The notes: a model not told the origin generated them from the sequence alone. Positions 1 through 5,936 are shown, numbered from the stretch's first letter. The stretch: DNA of 13,840 nt from CAVSUR01 sp052143655 (GCA_052143655.1 JBKQSL010000054.1:1-13840); one strand, 5' to 3'. A program made the numbers and translations.

Positions 1-244
1 GCGCGGTGACGTGCGGCACGTGCGAGCAGACTTCCCGGACATGCAGCACGGTGGCAACCGAGGTGTTCTGCCGGAAGCTCACGTTCACCCAGGTCTGCGA
101 CAGTGACGCGGCCATCTGCCCGCAGCCGGTCAGGACCGCTGCCGCCAGGCCGGCCGAGGCGGCCGCCACAGCCGCCACGCCACGGGCCCGTCGGCGCCGT
201 GGCGGCGGGAAGACGGCGCGCTGCGCGGGTGAGGACGTGGCCAC
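1..244 (-). CDS. Putative lipoprotein, N-terminal part (runs off left edge)
   Basis: Reading leftwards from GTG at 244 gives 81 codons open to the window edge. The N-terminus is basic (RRRRAR at residues 16-21). An Ala/Val-rich hydrophobic stretch follows (about 23-38) and ends in a lipobox, L38-T39-G40-C41, so Cys41 should be lipidated and the protein anchored outside the cytoplasmic membrane. The visible mature part (from GQMAAS onward, about 40 residues) has one further Cys and no domain I recognise. An in-frame TAA lies four codons upstream, so GTG 244 is the furthest possible start; a later GTG (codon 23) would remove the basic region. There is no Shine-Dalgarno, but a -10-like TAAGCT sits 6 bases before the start, which suggests a leaderless transcript. 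The gene diverges from the sulfotransferase. Lipoprotein status is fairly secure; the function is unknown. Confidence 0.6.
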   Translation of the reverse strand, partial: MATSSPAQRAVFPPPRRRRARGVAAVAAASAGLAAAVLTGCGQMAASLSQTWVNVSFRQNTSVATVLHVREVCSHVPHVTA

Positions 245-250
245 GGCATC

Positions 251-256
251 AGCTTA
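251..256 (-). promoter_or_regulatory. Candidate -10 element of the lipoprotein gene
   Basis: TAAGCT on the minus strand, 6 bases before GTG 244. It keeps the T1, A2 and T6 positions of TATAAT. No convincing -35 is visible. The spacing would put the transcript start at the start codon. Confidence 0.35.
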
Positions 257-280
257 CGTGCGGCGCGGCTGCGGGGTGCG

Positions 281-298
281 GGCGAGCGCAGGCTCGCC
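281..298. repeat. Inverted repeat between divergent genes
   Basis: Perfect 7-bp arms, GGCGAGC (281-287) and GCTCGCC (292-298), with a GCAG loop. It lies in the intergenic region between the lipoprotein and sulfotransferase genes. It could be an operator or a structured leader. The GC-rich context makes chance occurrence plausible. The rest of 245-391 holds only a GGCC/CCGG-rich run near 309-323. Confidence 0.3.
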
Positions 299-371
299 GA
301 GCGGGAGGCCGGCCGGCCGGCGGTCCTGAGCCTGAACACCGGCGTCCGCGCCGGCCCGGCGTTTCCCGACT

Positions 372-377
372 TATGAT
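372..377 (+). promoter_or_regulatory. Candidate -10 element of the sulfotransferase gene
   Basis: TATGAT has one mismatch to TATAAT and stands out in a GC-rich region. No TTGACA-like -35 is seen 16-18 bases upstream. Initiation near 384 would leave a leader of about 50 bases to GTG 437, with AGAGG inside it. Confidence 0.4.
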
Positions 378-436
378 GCTCTGGCCAGGTCATGGCAGGT
401 GACCAGGCACTCAGCGCACATCAGAGGCAAATATCG

Positions 437-1357
437 GTGCCCATGCCAGCCCGCCCGCACATCCTGGTCATCAACGGCCGCAAGGTACACCAGCCGGTGT
501 TCGTCATCGGCGGGCCGCACTCCGGCACGTACCTGCTCGGCCGCGCGCTCAAGCAGTCGGCGGGATTCCACGTCACCATCGGCCAGCCTGGCGTGGCCTC
601 CGTGGTGTACGCGTTCGCGCGCAACCCGTCGATCCCGCGCGGCCGGGACGCGGCAGCCGCAGCCGTGCTGCGGGACGCGCTGGCCCAGGCCTGGCAGCAG
701 ACCGGGCGGAGCTGCCAGGACTGCTCGCCGCAGTGCCGGGCCGCCGGCGGGCTCACCGGGCCGGGATCGTGCGTGGCCGGGCAGGACGTCGCCCGCTACG
801 GCGATGCCAGCCCGGACCTGATGTACTGCGCCGAATCCCTGGTCGACGCGTTCAAAGACGCCCGCCTGGTGCAGGTCATCCGGGACGGCCGGGACGTCGT
901 GGCGGCGATGCTCGCCGACGCCGACGCGCTGCGCTGGTTCCGGCCCGCGGTGGCCGGCCTGGGCAGCGATTACCCGAACCCGTTCTTCGGCATCGAGACG
1001 GCCGCCGACCTGGCCGCCTGGCCGGGCCTGTCACTAGCCGGCAAGTGCGCCATGCGCTGGCGCGGCACGGTCCGCGCGATGGCCCGGCTGCGCAGTCGGC
1101 TGGGCCCCGACCAGCTCACGACCCTGCGGTACGAGCAGCTGATCCGCCGGCCGGCCGAGGCGGCCCGCGCGGTCTCGGCATTCGTGGCCGCGCCGGTCCA
1201 GCCGGTCAGCCGGTACGGCGCAGTGGGCGGCCGGGCCGCAGGCGAGCTGGCCGGCAGCGCGGCCGGCGGCTGGCGGCGGGCGCTGACCAGCAGCCAGCTC
1301 GCCGAGATCGAGCGGGTGGCCGGCACCGAGCTGCGGCGGGTCGGCTATACCGGGTAA
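437..1357 (+). CDS. Sulfotransferase family protein with an inserted Cys cluster
   Basis: Probably transfers sulfate from PAPS to an unknown acceptor. Numbering here counts from the upstream ATG at 392. A 5'-phosphosulfate-binding loop is visible at 36-53 (VFVIGGPHSGTYLLGRAL). A 3'-phosphate motif lies at 160-173 (VQVIRDGRDVVAAM), and the spacing between them fits the family. Between them is C108-x2-C111-x3-C115-x11-C127, plus C146, which is not a standard part of the fold and could bind metal. There is no signal peptide or membrane segment, so it is likely cytosolic. AGAGG at 423-427 is well placed for GTG 437. ATG 392 (15 codons longer) and ATG 443 are alternatives. The next gene starts 150 bases downstream, probably as a separate unit. 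The family call is good; the substrate is unknown. Confidence 0.8.
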   Translation: MPMPARPHILVINGRKVHQPVFVIGGPHSGTYLLGRALKQSAGFHVTIGQPGVASVVYAFARNPSIPRGRDAAAAAVLRDALAQAWQQTGRSCQDCSPQCRAAGGLTGPGSCVAGQDVARYGDASPDLMYCAESLVDAFKDARLVQVIRDGRDVVAAMLADADALRWFRPAVAGLGSDYPNPFFGIETAADLAAWPGLSLAGKCAMRWRGTVRAMARLRSRLGPDQLTTLRYEQLIRRPAEAARAVSAFVAAPVQPVSRYGAVGGRAAGELAGSAAGGWRRALTSSQLAEIERVAGTELRRVGYTG

Positions 1358-1420
1358 CCCAGGGCGGCCCGGCGGCCCTCCCCCGCGCCGCGGGCACTAC
1401 CCCGCGATGATCGGCGCTGG

Positions 1421-1426
1421 TAGGCT
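1421..1426 (+). promoter_or_regulatory. Candidate -10 element of the CHAD-ParA operon
   Basis: TAGGCT lies 81 bases before GTG 1508 and is the best -10-like hexamer in the 150-base gap after the sulfotransferase gene. No clear -35 is visible. Initiation would fall just upstream of the CTGATC repeats, leaving them in the 5' leader. Confidence 0.3.
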
Positions 1427-1439
1427 GACCAGCGCTCAT

Positions 1440-1477
1440 CTGATCGTTATGGCTCCTTCCTGATCCCGCCTGATCAG
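1440..1477 (+). repeat. Three CTGATC repeats upstream of the CHAD gene
   Basis: CTGATC occurs at 1440, 1460 and 1470, that is at 20- and 10-base steps, which places the copies on one face of the helix. The last copy extends to the perfect palindrome CTGATCAG (1470-1477). This resembles a regulator-binding array, but no regulator is identifiable. Confidence 0.35.
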
Positions 1478-1507
1478 CACTAACTCCTGCATGGCGAGGT
1501 TTGCGGC

Positions 1508-3094
1508 GTGCGAACTGGCCCGTTCGAATTCGTCCTGGACGGGCCGGCGGCAGCCGATCCGGACGCGGCGCTGGCCGGCCTCCCGGCCAGCCTGACGTGC
1601 TCGGCGGGCGGGCGGCCGCAGACGGTGCGCCGCACCTGGCTGGACACCTTCGACTGGCGGCTGTACCGGGCCGGGCTCACCCTGGAGCAGGCCCGCAGCG
1701 CCCAGTCGGCCGACCTGACCCTGACCGGCCGGGACGGCGAGGTGGTCGCCGCTGCCCCGCTGCCCGCCGGGCGCGGCGAGCCGGTCCGCTGGCCGGCCCT
1801 GCTCGGCGCGCTGCCGGCCGGCCCGCTGGCCGAGCGGCTGGCGCCGGTCGTCGGGATCCGCGCCCTGCTCCCGGTGGCGCGGGCGGTCAGCCAGGTCACC
1901 GGGCAGCGGGTGTGCAACCGCGACGGCAAGACCGTCACGCGGCTGGAACTCGACGCGATGACCGTCAGCGGCCCGGCTGCGGCCGCCGCGCCGGCCCGGC
2001 TGTCGGTACTGCCGCTGCGCGGCTACGCCGACCGGGCCGCCCGGGTGGCGGCCGCGCTGGCGGCCGCGCCCGGCGTGACGCCGAGCACCGATCCGGCCCT
2101 GGTGACCGTGCTGCATGCGGCCGGGATCCGGCCCGGGGACTACTCGGGCAAGCTGGACCTGCAGCTGTCGGCGGCCATGCCGGCCGCGGAGGCGGTGGCG
2201 GCCGTGCTGGCCGAGCTGCTGGAGATGATCGAGATCAACGTCGACGGGACCGTTCGCGATATCGACACCGAGTTCCTGCACGACCTGCGGGTCGCCGTCC
2301 GCCGGACCCGGTCGGCGCTGAAGCTGGCCGGCGACGCCCTGCCGCCGGGCCTGGCCGCCGGGTACGCGCCGGAGTTCAAGTGGCTCGGCGACCTGACCAC
2401 GCCCACCCGGGACCTGGACGTGTACCTGCTGGACTTCCCCGTCATGACTGCCCGGCTGGCCGCCGCCAGCGCCGCGGACCTGCGGCCGCTGCACGACCAC
2501 CTGCTGCGCCGGCGGCGCGCAGCCCGGCGGCAGCTCACCGCCGGGCTCCGCTCGGCCCGGTTCACCGGGCTGACCCAGAACTGGCGGGAGGCACTGGCCG
2601 GCGTCGCGGCCGGGCGCGGCAAGCGATCGGCAGCAGGCCGGCCGGGCACGCCGCAGCTGGCCGCGGACCGGATCGGGCGGGCGCACCGGCGGATGCTGAC
2701 CGCCGGCGCGGCCATCACCCCGGCCTCTCCCCCGCATCAGCTCCACAACCTGCGCAAGCGCGGCAAGGAACTGCGCTACCTGCTGGAGCTTTTCGGCTCG
2801 CTGTACGACCAGGCCGAGCACTGGCAGGCGGTGCGGGCCCTGAAGAACCTGCAGGACTGCCTGGGCGAGTTCCAGGACACCGAGGTACAGCTGACCGAGC
2901 TTCGCGAGTTCGCCGACCAGATGATGGCACGCCGGTCGGCGCCCGCCGCGACGCTGCTGGCGATGGGCGAGATCGCGGCCGGGCTCGCGCACCGCCAGCA
3001 GGCGGCGCGCAGTCAGTTCAGCGAGCGGTTCCGGGCCTTTGCCAGCCCCGCCAGCCGGGCATCGATCGCCGCGCTGATCAGAGTGCCGGGATGA
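1508..3094 (+). CDS. CYTH-like/CHAD domain protein
   Basis: A 528-residue protein. The C-terminal half is a clear CHAD domain, an all-helical, His/Arg/Lys-rich module. It shows motif 1 at about 258 (HDLRVAVRRTRSAL) and motif 2 at about 413 (HNLRKRGKELRYLLELF). CHAD domains bind polyphosphate and can target proteins to polyP granules. The N-terminal ~200 residues look like a decayed CYTH/triphosphate-tunnel domain. The strand around 45-60 (DTFDWRLYRAGLTLE) is recognisable. The ExExK signature expected at the N-terminus is reduced to EFVLD, so triphosphatase activity is doubtful. GTG 1508 is chosen because GAGG (1496-1499) lies 8 bases upstream. The stop overlaps the ParA start (ATGA, 3091-3094), so the two are translationally coupled. 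The CHAD assignment is strong; the catalytic status of the N-terminal domain is inference. Confidence 0.88.
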   Translation: MRTGPFEFVLDGPAAADPDAALAGLPASLTCSAGGRPQTVRRTWLDTFDWRLYRAGLTLEQARSAQSADLTLTGRDGEVVAAAPLPAGRGEPVRWPALLGALPAGPLAERLAPVVGIRALLPVARAVSQVTGQRVCNRDGKTVTRLELDAMTVSGPAAAAAPARLSVLPLRGYADRAARVAAALAAAPGVTPSTDPALVTVLHAAGIRPGDYSGKLDLQLSAAMPAAEAVAAVLAELLEMIEINVDGTVRDIDTEFLHDLRVAVRRTRSALKLAGDALPPGLAAGYAPEFKWLGDLTTPTRDLDVYLLDFPVMTARLAAASAADLRPLHDHLLRRRRAARRQLTAGLRSARFTGLTQNWREALAGVAAGRGKRSAAGRPGTPQLAADRIGRAHRRMLTAGAAITPASPPHQLHNLRKRGKELRYLLELFGSLYDQAEHWQAVRALKNLQDCLGEFQDTEVQLTELREFADQMMARRSAPAATLLAMGEIAAGLAHRQQAARSQFSERFRAFASPASRASIAALIRVPG

Positions 3095-3852
3095 AGACCT
3101 TCGCGACGTACAACATCAAGGGCGGCGTGGGCAAGACCGCGGCGGCAGTGAACCTCGCCTGCCTCGCTGCCGCGCAGGGGTACCGGGTCCTGGTCTGGGA
3201 CCTCGACCCGCAGGCCGCGGCCACGTTCTGCTTCCGGGTCCGGCCGCGGGTCAAGGGCGGCGGCGCCGCGCTGATCTCCGGCGCCCGGTCTCTCGACGCG
3301 GCGATCAAGGCCACCGACTTCGACCGCCTCGACCTGCTCCCCGCCGACTTCACCTACCGGAACCTGGACCTGATGCTGGACGGCGCCAGGAAGCCCGGCC
3401 GGACGCTGGGCCGGCTGCTGGCCCCGCTGCGCGCCGAGTACGACGTGATCTTCCTGGACTGCCCGCCGAGCATCTCGCTGCTGTCGGAGACCGTGCTGCT
3501 CGCCGCCGACCTGCTGCTGGTGCCGCTGATCCCGACGACGCTGTCGGTCAACACGCTCGACCAGCTCACCGGGTTCCTGGCCGAGATGAAGGGACACCGG
3601 CCCGGGGTGCTTGCCTTCTTCTCCATGGCCGACCAGCGTAAGCGGCTGCACAAGGAAATCTGCCAGGAGCTGCCGGCCAAGCGGTCCGACGTCGCGGCGA
3701 CGGTGATCCCGGCCCTGTCGGCGGTCGAGCGCATGTTCGCCGAGCGGATCCCGGTGACCGCGTCCGCCCCGCGCAGCCTGGCCGCCCGCCGCTACGCCGA
3801 GCTATGGCACGAGGCCCGCGACCGGGCGGGCCTGCCGCCCCCGCCGCCCTGA
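3091..3852 (+). CDS. ParA/MinD-family P-loop ATPase
   Basis: A 253-residue ATPase of the ParA/Soj class. It has the deviant Walker A KGGVGKT at 10-16, including signature Lys10. A' motif is WDLDPQAA at 36-43 and Walker B is VIFLDCPPS at 119-127. The residue after the Walker A Thr is Ala (T16-A17), where Ser/Thr is common. The length matches short chromosomal-type ParAs that lack an N-terminal DNA-binding domain. Such ATPases dimerise with ATP, bind DNA or membrane non-specifically and position a cargo through a partner protein. No parB gene or parS-like cluster is seen here. The only coupled gene is the CHAD protein (4-base overlap), which argues for a cargo-positioning role rather than chromosome segregation. 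The family assignment is firm; the cargo is inferred. Confidence 0.88.
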   Translation: MKTFATYNIKGGVGKTAAAVNLACLAAAQGYRVLVWDLDPQAAATFCFRVRPRVKGGGAALISGARSLDAAIKATDFDRLDLLPADFTYRNLDLMLDGARKPGRTLGRLLAPLRAEYDVIFLDCPPSISLLSETVLLAADLLLVPLIPTTLSVNTLDQLTGFLAEMKGHRPGVLAFFSMADQRKRLHKEICQELPAKRSDVAATVIPALSAVERMFAERIPVTASAPRSLAARRYAELWHEARDRAGLPPPPP

Positions 3853-3886
3853 CCCACGCAGCCACAACAGCAAGCGGCACGATGCC

Positions 3887-3892
3887 GATAAT
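3887..3892 (+). promoter_or_regulatory. Candidate -10 element of the rhodanese-sufE unit
   Basis: GATAAT lies in the 61-base gap after the ATPase gene, 21 bases before ATG 3914. No -35 is evident. The two genes could also be read through from the CHAD-ParA operon, since no terminator hairpin is seen in the gap. Confidence 0.3.
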
Positions 3893-3913
3893 CAGCCGGA
3901 AATGAGGACGCTC

Positions 3914-4150
3914 ATGGCACTGCCCGATGACCCTGCGCCGAAGTTCGCCGAGTACGCCCGGCCGCAGATGCTGGTCTCGACCGAGTGGCTGGCCGACCAC
4001 CTCGATGAGCCCGGCCTGGTGGTGGCCGAGTCCGACGAGGACGTGCTGCAGCACCTGCTCGGCTTCCCGCACGTGCGCAACTACGACGGGTCCTGGACCG
4101 AGTGGGGTAACTCGGTGCGCGCTCCGATCCGGCGCGGTGACCAGCCGTGA
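3914..4150 (+). pseudogene. Thiosulfate sulfurtransferase with internal deletion (rhodanese remnant)
   Basis: A 78-codon open frame. Residues 1-43 (including KFAEYARP and VSTEWLADHLDEPGLVV) match the start of actinobacterial sulfurtransferases of about 280 residues. Residues 44-78 (LLGFPHVRNYDGSWTEWG) match their extreme C-terminus. Everything between is missing, about 200 residues: most of both rhodanese domains and the catalytic Cys of the CRxGxRS loop. It cannot be an active sulfurtransferase. The join lies near GTGCTGC (4043-4049); DVL fits both flanks, so deletion between short repeats is likely. The frame is kept. GAGG (3904-3907) is 6 bases before ATG 3914, so I prefer it to ATG 3902. 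The stop overlaps the sufE GTG (GTGA, 4147-4150). The family comparison is from memory of the family, not an alignment. Confidence 0.75.
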
Positions 4151-4590
4151 CAGCCGGCACCGGGACGCTCAACCCGCGGCTGCAGGAGATCGCGGCGGAC
4201 TTCGGCGCCGTCGAGGGCCAGGACCGGCTGCAGCTGCTGCTGGAGTTCGGGCAGGAACTGCCGCCGCTGCCGGAACGCTACGCCGGGCATCGTGACCTGC
4301 TCGAGCAGGTGCCCGAATGCCAGTCCCCGCTGTTCCTGGCCGTGGAGGTGGACCCGGACGCCACCGTGCACCTGTTCTTCGACGCACCGCGCGAAGCCCC
4401 GACCACCCGGGGCTTCGCCGGAATCCTGCACGCCGGGCTGGACGGGCTGGACGCCGACGAGGTGCTGGGCACGCCGGGCGAGTTCTCCAGCCAGCTCGGG
4501 CTGGCCGACCTGGTCAGCCCGCTGCGGCTGCGCGGCGTGGCCGCGATGCTGGCCCGGATCAAGCGCCAGGTACGAGACAAGCGCGGCTGA
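4147..4590 (+). CDS. sufE: SufE-like cysteine desulfurase partner
   Basis: A 147-residue SufE-family protein. SufE accepts persulfide sulfur from a cysteine desulfurase and passes it on for Fe-S cluster assembly in the cytosol. The acceptor Cys is visible as C58 in VPECQSPLFLAVEV. The family's downstream RGFAGIL segment follows near residue 95, and the length is normal. The GTG start is fixed by overlap with the stop of the rhodanese remnant (GTGA), and there is no independent Shine-Dalgarno, so its translation probably depends on ribosomes finishing the remnant. That could explain why the broken frame stays open. No SufS or SUF cluster lies nearby. The pairing with a sulfurtransferase suggests a sulfur-relay role. 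Confidence 0.85.
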   Translation: MTAGTGTLNPRLQEIAADFGAVEGQDRLQLLLEFGQELPPLPERYAGHRDLLEQVPECQSPLFLAVEVDPDATVHLFFDAPREAPTTRGFAGILHAGLDGLDADEVLGTPGEFSSQLGLADLVSPLRLRGVAAMLARIKRQVRDKRG

Positions 4591-4599
4591 CCCGTACCT

Positions 4600-4629
4600 C
4601 GGCAGTGGAGTGGCGCCTCCCAGCTGCCG
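4600..4629 (+). terminator. Hairpin after sufE, possible terminator
   Basis: CGGCAG (4600-4605) pairs with CTGCCG (4624-4629). Further TGG and AG pairing inside gives about 11 base pairs with two single-base bulges and a TGGCGC loop. It begins 9 bases after the sufE stop. There is no U tract, which is common for actinobacterial terminators. Confidence 0.45.
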
Positions 4630-4732
4630 TCGAGCGCCCTTTCAGCTGGTCAGCAGGCAAAAGCGAAAAGCGACAAGAGTCTCACTCAGAGTAAGTCAGC
4701 CGCATAGCCCGGCTTATTGCCGCATTACGGGC

Positions 4733-4743
4733 GCAAATTTTGC
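4733..4743. promoter_or_regulatory. AT-rich promoter region with a small dyad
   Basis: The stretch 4680-4790 is clearly more AT-rich than its surroundings and precedes the gene at 4794, so it is the likely promoter. It contains the dyad GCAAA-T-TTTGC (4733-4743). TTGCCG (4717) and TTGCCC (4740) resemble -35 hexamers, but neither has a well-spaced -10, so I do not assign one. Confidence 0.3.
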
Positions 4744-4793
4744 CCATTCAGAGCATCCTGTTAGGGCAAGAACCTTACTGACTAGGGGGGATC

Positions 4794-5297
4794 GTGACCC
4801 GCAGGCTGCTTCGGCTGGAGATTCCGGTCTTCCCGGAGCGGAAGATGTTCCGGGTGCTCGATCCGGACGTCGACCCGGAATCACCCGGCGAGCCGGTGCT
4901 GCCGGTGAACTCGCTGATCAGCGCGAGCCGGGAGCAGATGGTGGTGGTGTGCGCGCAGGAGAACCTCGGCGTGCAGCTGACCGTGGAAGAGTGGGACAGC
5001 GCGCCGCCGCCGTTCAACGACGGCTACGAGGACGAGGCGAAGTGCGTGCTCTACCTGCGCGGCCATCTCAGCGTGGACATGGGCACGGCCGGGCGGGCCG
5101 TGGGCAGTGTCCGGCTGTCGGGCGGCGTCGGCGACTACGGCGTCAGGGTCTACACGCGCAACCGCACTGAGGCCATCCGGCGCTACGACGAGCTGTTCGT
5201 GACCAACCCCGATCCGCTGGGAGATGAGTTCCAGCAGGCGCGCAAGCGGCTGGAAGGGCTGGAGCAGTACCTGCTTCAGCTATGGCGGGAGTCCTGA
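4794..5297 (+). CDS. Hypothetical protein, 167 residues
   Basis: I do not recognise this protein. It is acidic and soluble-looking, with no signal peptide or membrane segment. The core (about 45-120) reads as alternating beta strands rich in Val, Gly and Tyr. The segment from SREQMVVVCAQ through the FNDGYEDEA turn vaguely recalls the ComJ-type small beta proteins, too weakly to name it. The last ~25 residues (EFQQARKRLEGLEQYLLQLW) look like an amphipathic helix or coiled coil. The GTG start is preceded by an AGGGGGG run (4784-4790), and an AT-rich promoter region lies upstream, so it is probably a single-gene unit. It converges on the DUF3040 gene with 15 bases between the ends. Coding status is good from codon bias and the ribosome site. 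Confidence 0.75.
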   Translation: MTRRLLRLEIPVFPERKMFRVLDPDVDPESPGEPVLPVNSLISASREQMVVVCAQENLGVQLTVEEWDSAPPPFNDGYEDEAKCVLYLRGHLSVDMGTAGRAVGSVRLSGGVGDYGVRVYTRNRTEAIRRYDELFVTNPDPLGDEFQQARKRLEGLEQYLLQLWRES

Positions 5298-5328
5298 GCC
5301 GGCAGGCCCCTGTCAGCGGCGCTGGCTC
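5296..5328. terminator. Possible shared terminator of convergent genes
   Basis: GAGCCGGC (5296-5303) pairs with GCTGGCTC (5321-5328), eight pairs including one G-U, with a 17-base loop. It spans the last bases of the 4794 gene and the end of the DUF3040 gene, where a bidirectional terminator would be expected. There is no U tract. Confidence 0.3.
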
Positions 5329-5717
5329 GATGTGCTGCCGCCCGGCGGCGCGGCGAACGCCGCGGTCCTGGTCTCGGCCTGGCTCGCCTGTCCCGGCCGG
5401 ACCAGGGCAACGACGCGCCGCCCGGCCGCCGAGGTTCTCGCCGACACCGCGCGGCTGGGCGCAGCGGGCGCTCGGGTATGCGAGCCCCGGCCCGAGACGG
5501 CCCGGAACGGCATCATGGCGTACAGCATCAGCGTCACGGCCACGATGAGCGAGAGCGCGAGCAGCACGGCCAGCACCCGCGCCCGGGGCGAGCGCAGCAC
5601 GCCGCCGAGCCCGGGACTGCCGTGCGAGGCGAGCCGGGAGGCAAGCCTGGGATCATCATCGGCGAGCCTGCGCTCCATCTCGTCGAGGATGCGCTGCTCC
5701 TCCATGGATAGCGCCAT
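5313..5717 (-). CDS. DUF3040 family membrane protein
   Basis: A 134-residue protein that opens with the DUF3040 hallmark, MALSMEEQRILDEMERRL followed by DDPRLASRL. This family is common in actinobacteria and has no assigned biochemical role. One strong membrane segment is seen at about 48-70 (RVLAVLLALSLIVAVTLMLYA). Many family members have two closely spaced ones; here the tail after 75 is Ala/Arg/Ser-rich and shows no second segment. The C-terminal part may therefore have diverged or be frameshifted relative to relatives. The start is secure, with GGAGGAGG a few bases before ATG 5717 on the minus strand. The upstream region to 5840 is AT-rich and should hold its promoter. Confidence 0.85.
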   Translation of the reverse strand: MALSMEEQRILDEMERRLADDDPRLASRLASHGSPGLGGVLRSPRARVLAVLLALSLIVAVTLMLYAMMPFRAVSGRGSHTRAPAAPSRAVSARTSAAGRRVVALVRPGQASQAETRTAAFAAPPGGSTSSQRR

Positions 5718-5763
5718 AGCGCCCTCCTCCGGCCACCGTCAGCTGCCACCGCACGAGCACGCG

Positions 5764-5786
5764 GAATGCTTCATTCTCAGATTATC
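5764..5786 (-). promoter_or_regulatory. Candidate promoter region of the DUF3040 gene
   Basis: GATAAT on the minus strand (5786-5781) is the best -10 candidate, with no matching -35. Just downstream is the perfect dyad GAATG-CTT-CATTC (5764-5776), placed where a repressor could block initiation. A leader of about 55 bases would precede ATG 5717. Confidence 0.3.
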
Positions 5787-5889
5787 CCCCCGCCGCAAGA
5801 TTCATTACCCGCACTTTGCCTCGGCACCGGAGGGATTTCAACACCCTATGCGAGCGCACTTGCGCGCACCGCACACCCGGCCCGGCCGA

Positions 5890-5926
5890 TCGAACAGGTG
5901 TTTGGCTAGATCGAAACTGTGTTCTA
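5890..5926 (+). promoter_or_regulatory. Two LexA-type SOS boxes
   Basis: The actinobacterial LexA consensus is TCGAAC-N4-GTTCGA. TCGAACAGGTGTTTGG (5890-5905) matches 9 of the 12 defined positions and TCGAAACTGTGTTCTA (5911-5926) matches 10. The centres are 21 bases apart, two helical turns. They overlap the putative -35 and the spacer up to the -10 of the next gene, the right place for LexA repression. Rv2578c, the M. tuberculosis relative of the downstream gene, is to my knowledge among the LexA-controlled genes there. Confidence 0.65.
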
Positions 5927-5930
5927 GAGT
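5902..5930 (+). promoter_or_regulatory. Promoter of the truncated radical SAM gene
   Basis: TTGGCT (5902-5907) and TAGAGT (5925-5930) are separated by exactly 17 bases. The -10 ends 6 bases before ATG 5937 and there is no Shine-Dalgarno, so the transcript should start at or next to the start codon (leaderless). Confidence 0.55.
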
Positions 5931-5936
5931 ATCGGC

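Noticed and set aside
309..323. GGCC/CCGG run as a possible regulatory repeat
   Set aside because: Such runs occur throughout this GC-rich sequence and have no defined copy structure here.
6..402. Plus-strand open frames at the left edge
   Set aside because: They are Arg/Ala-rich with no motif, while the minus strand gives a coherent signal peptide with a lipobox.
1436..2992. Long minus-strand open frame of 518 codons
   Set aside because: Shadow of the CHAD gene in high-GC DNA: low-complexity Gln/Arg/Gly composition, no motif, and the CHAD motifs on the other strand are decisive.
1501..3090. Open + frame running through the CHAD gene into the ATPase, giving an apparent 783-residue protein
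   Set aside because: Before ATG 3091 it is Arg/Gly/Pro-rich shadow sequence in another frame of the CHAD gene; only the last 253 codons are the ATPase.
3091..3852. Chromosome- or plasmid-partition locus
   Set aside because: The ATPase is ParA-like, but there is no ParB gene, parS-like cluster or replication gene in the window; its coupled partner is a CHAD protein.
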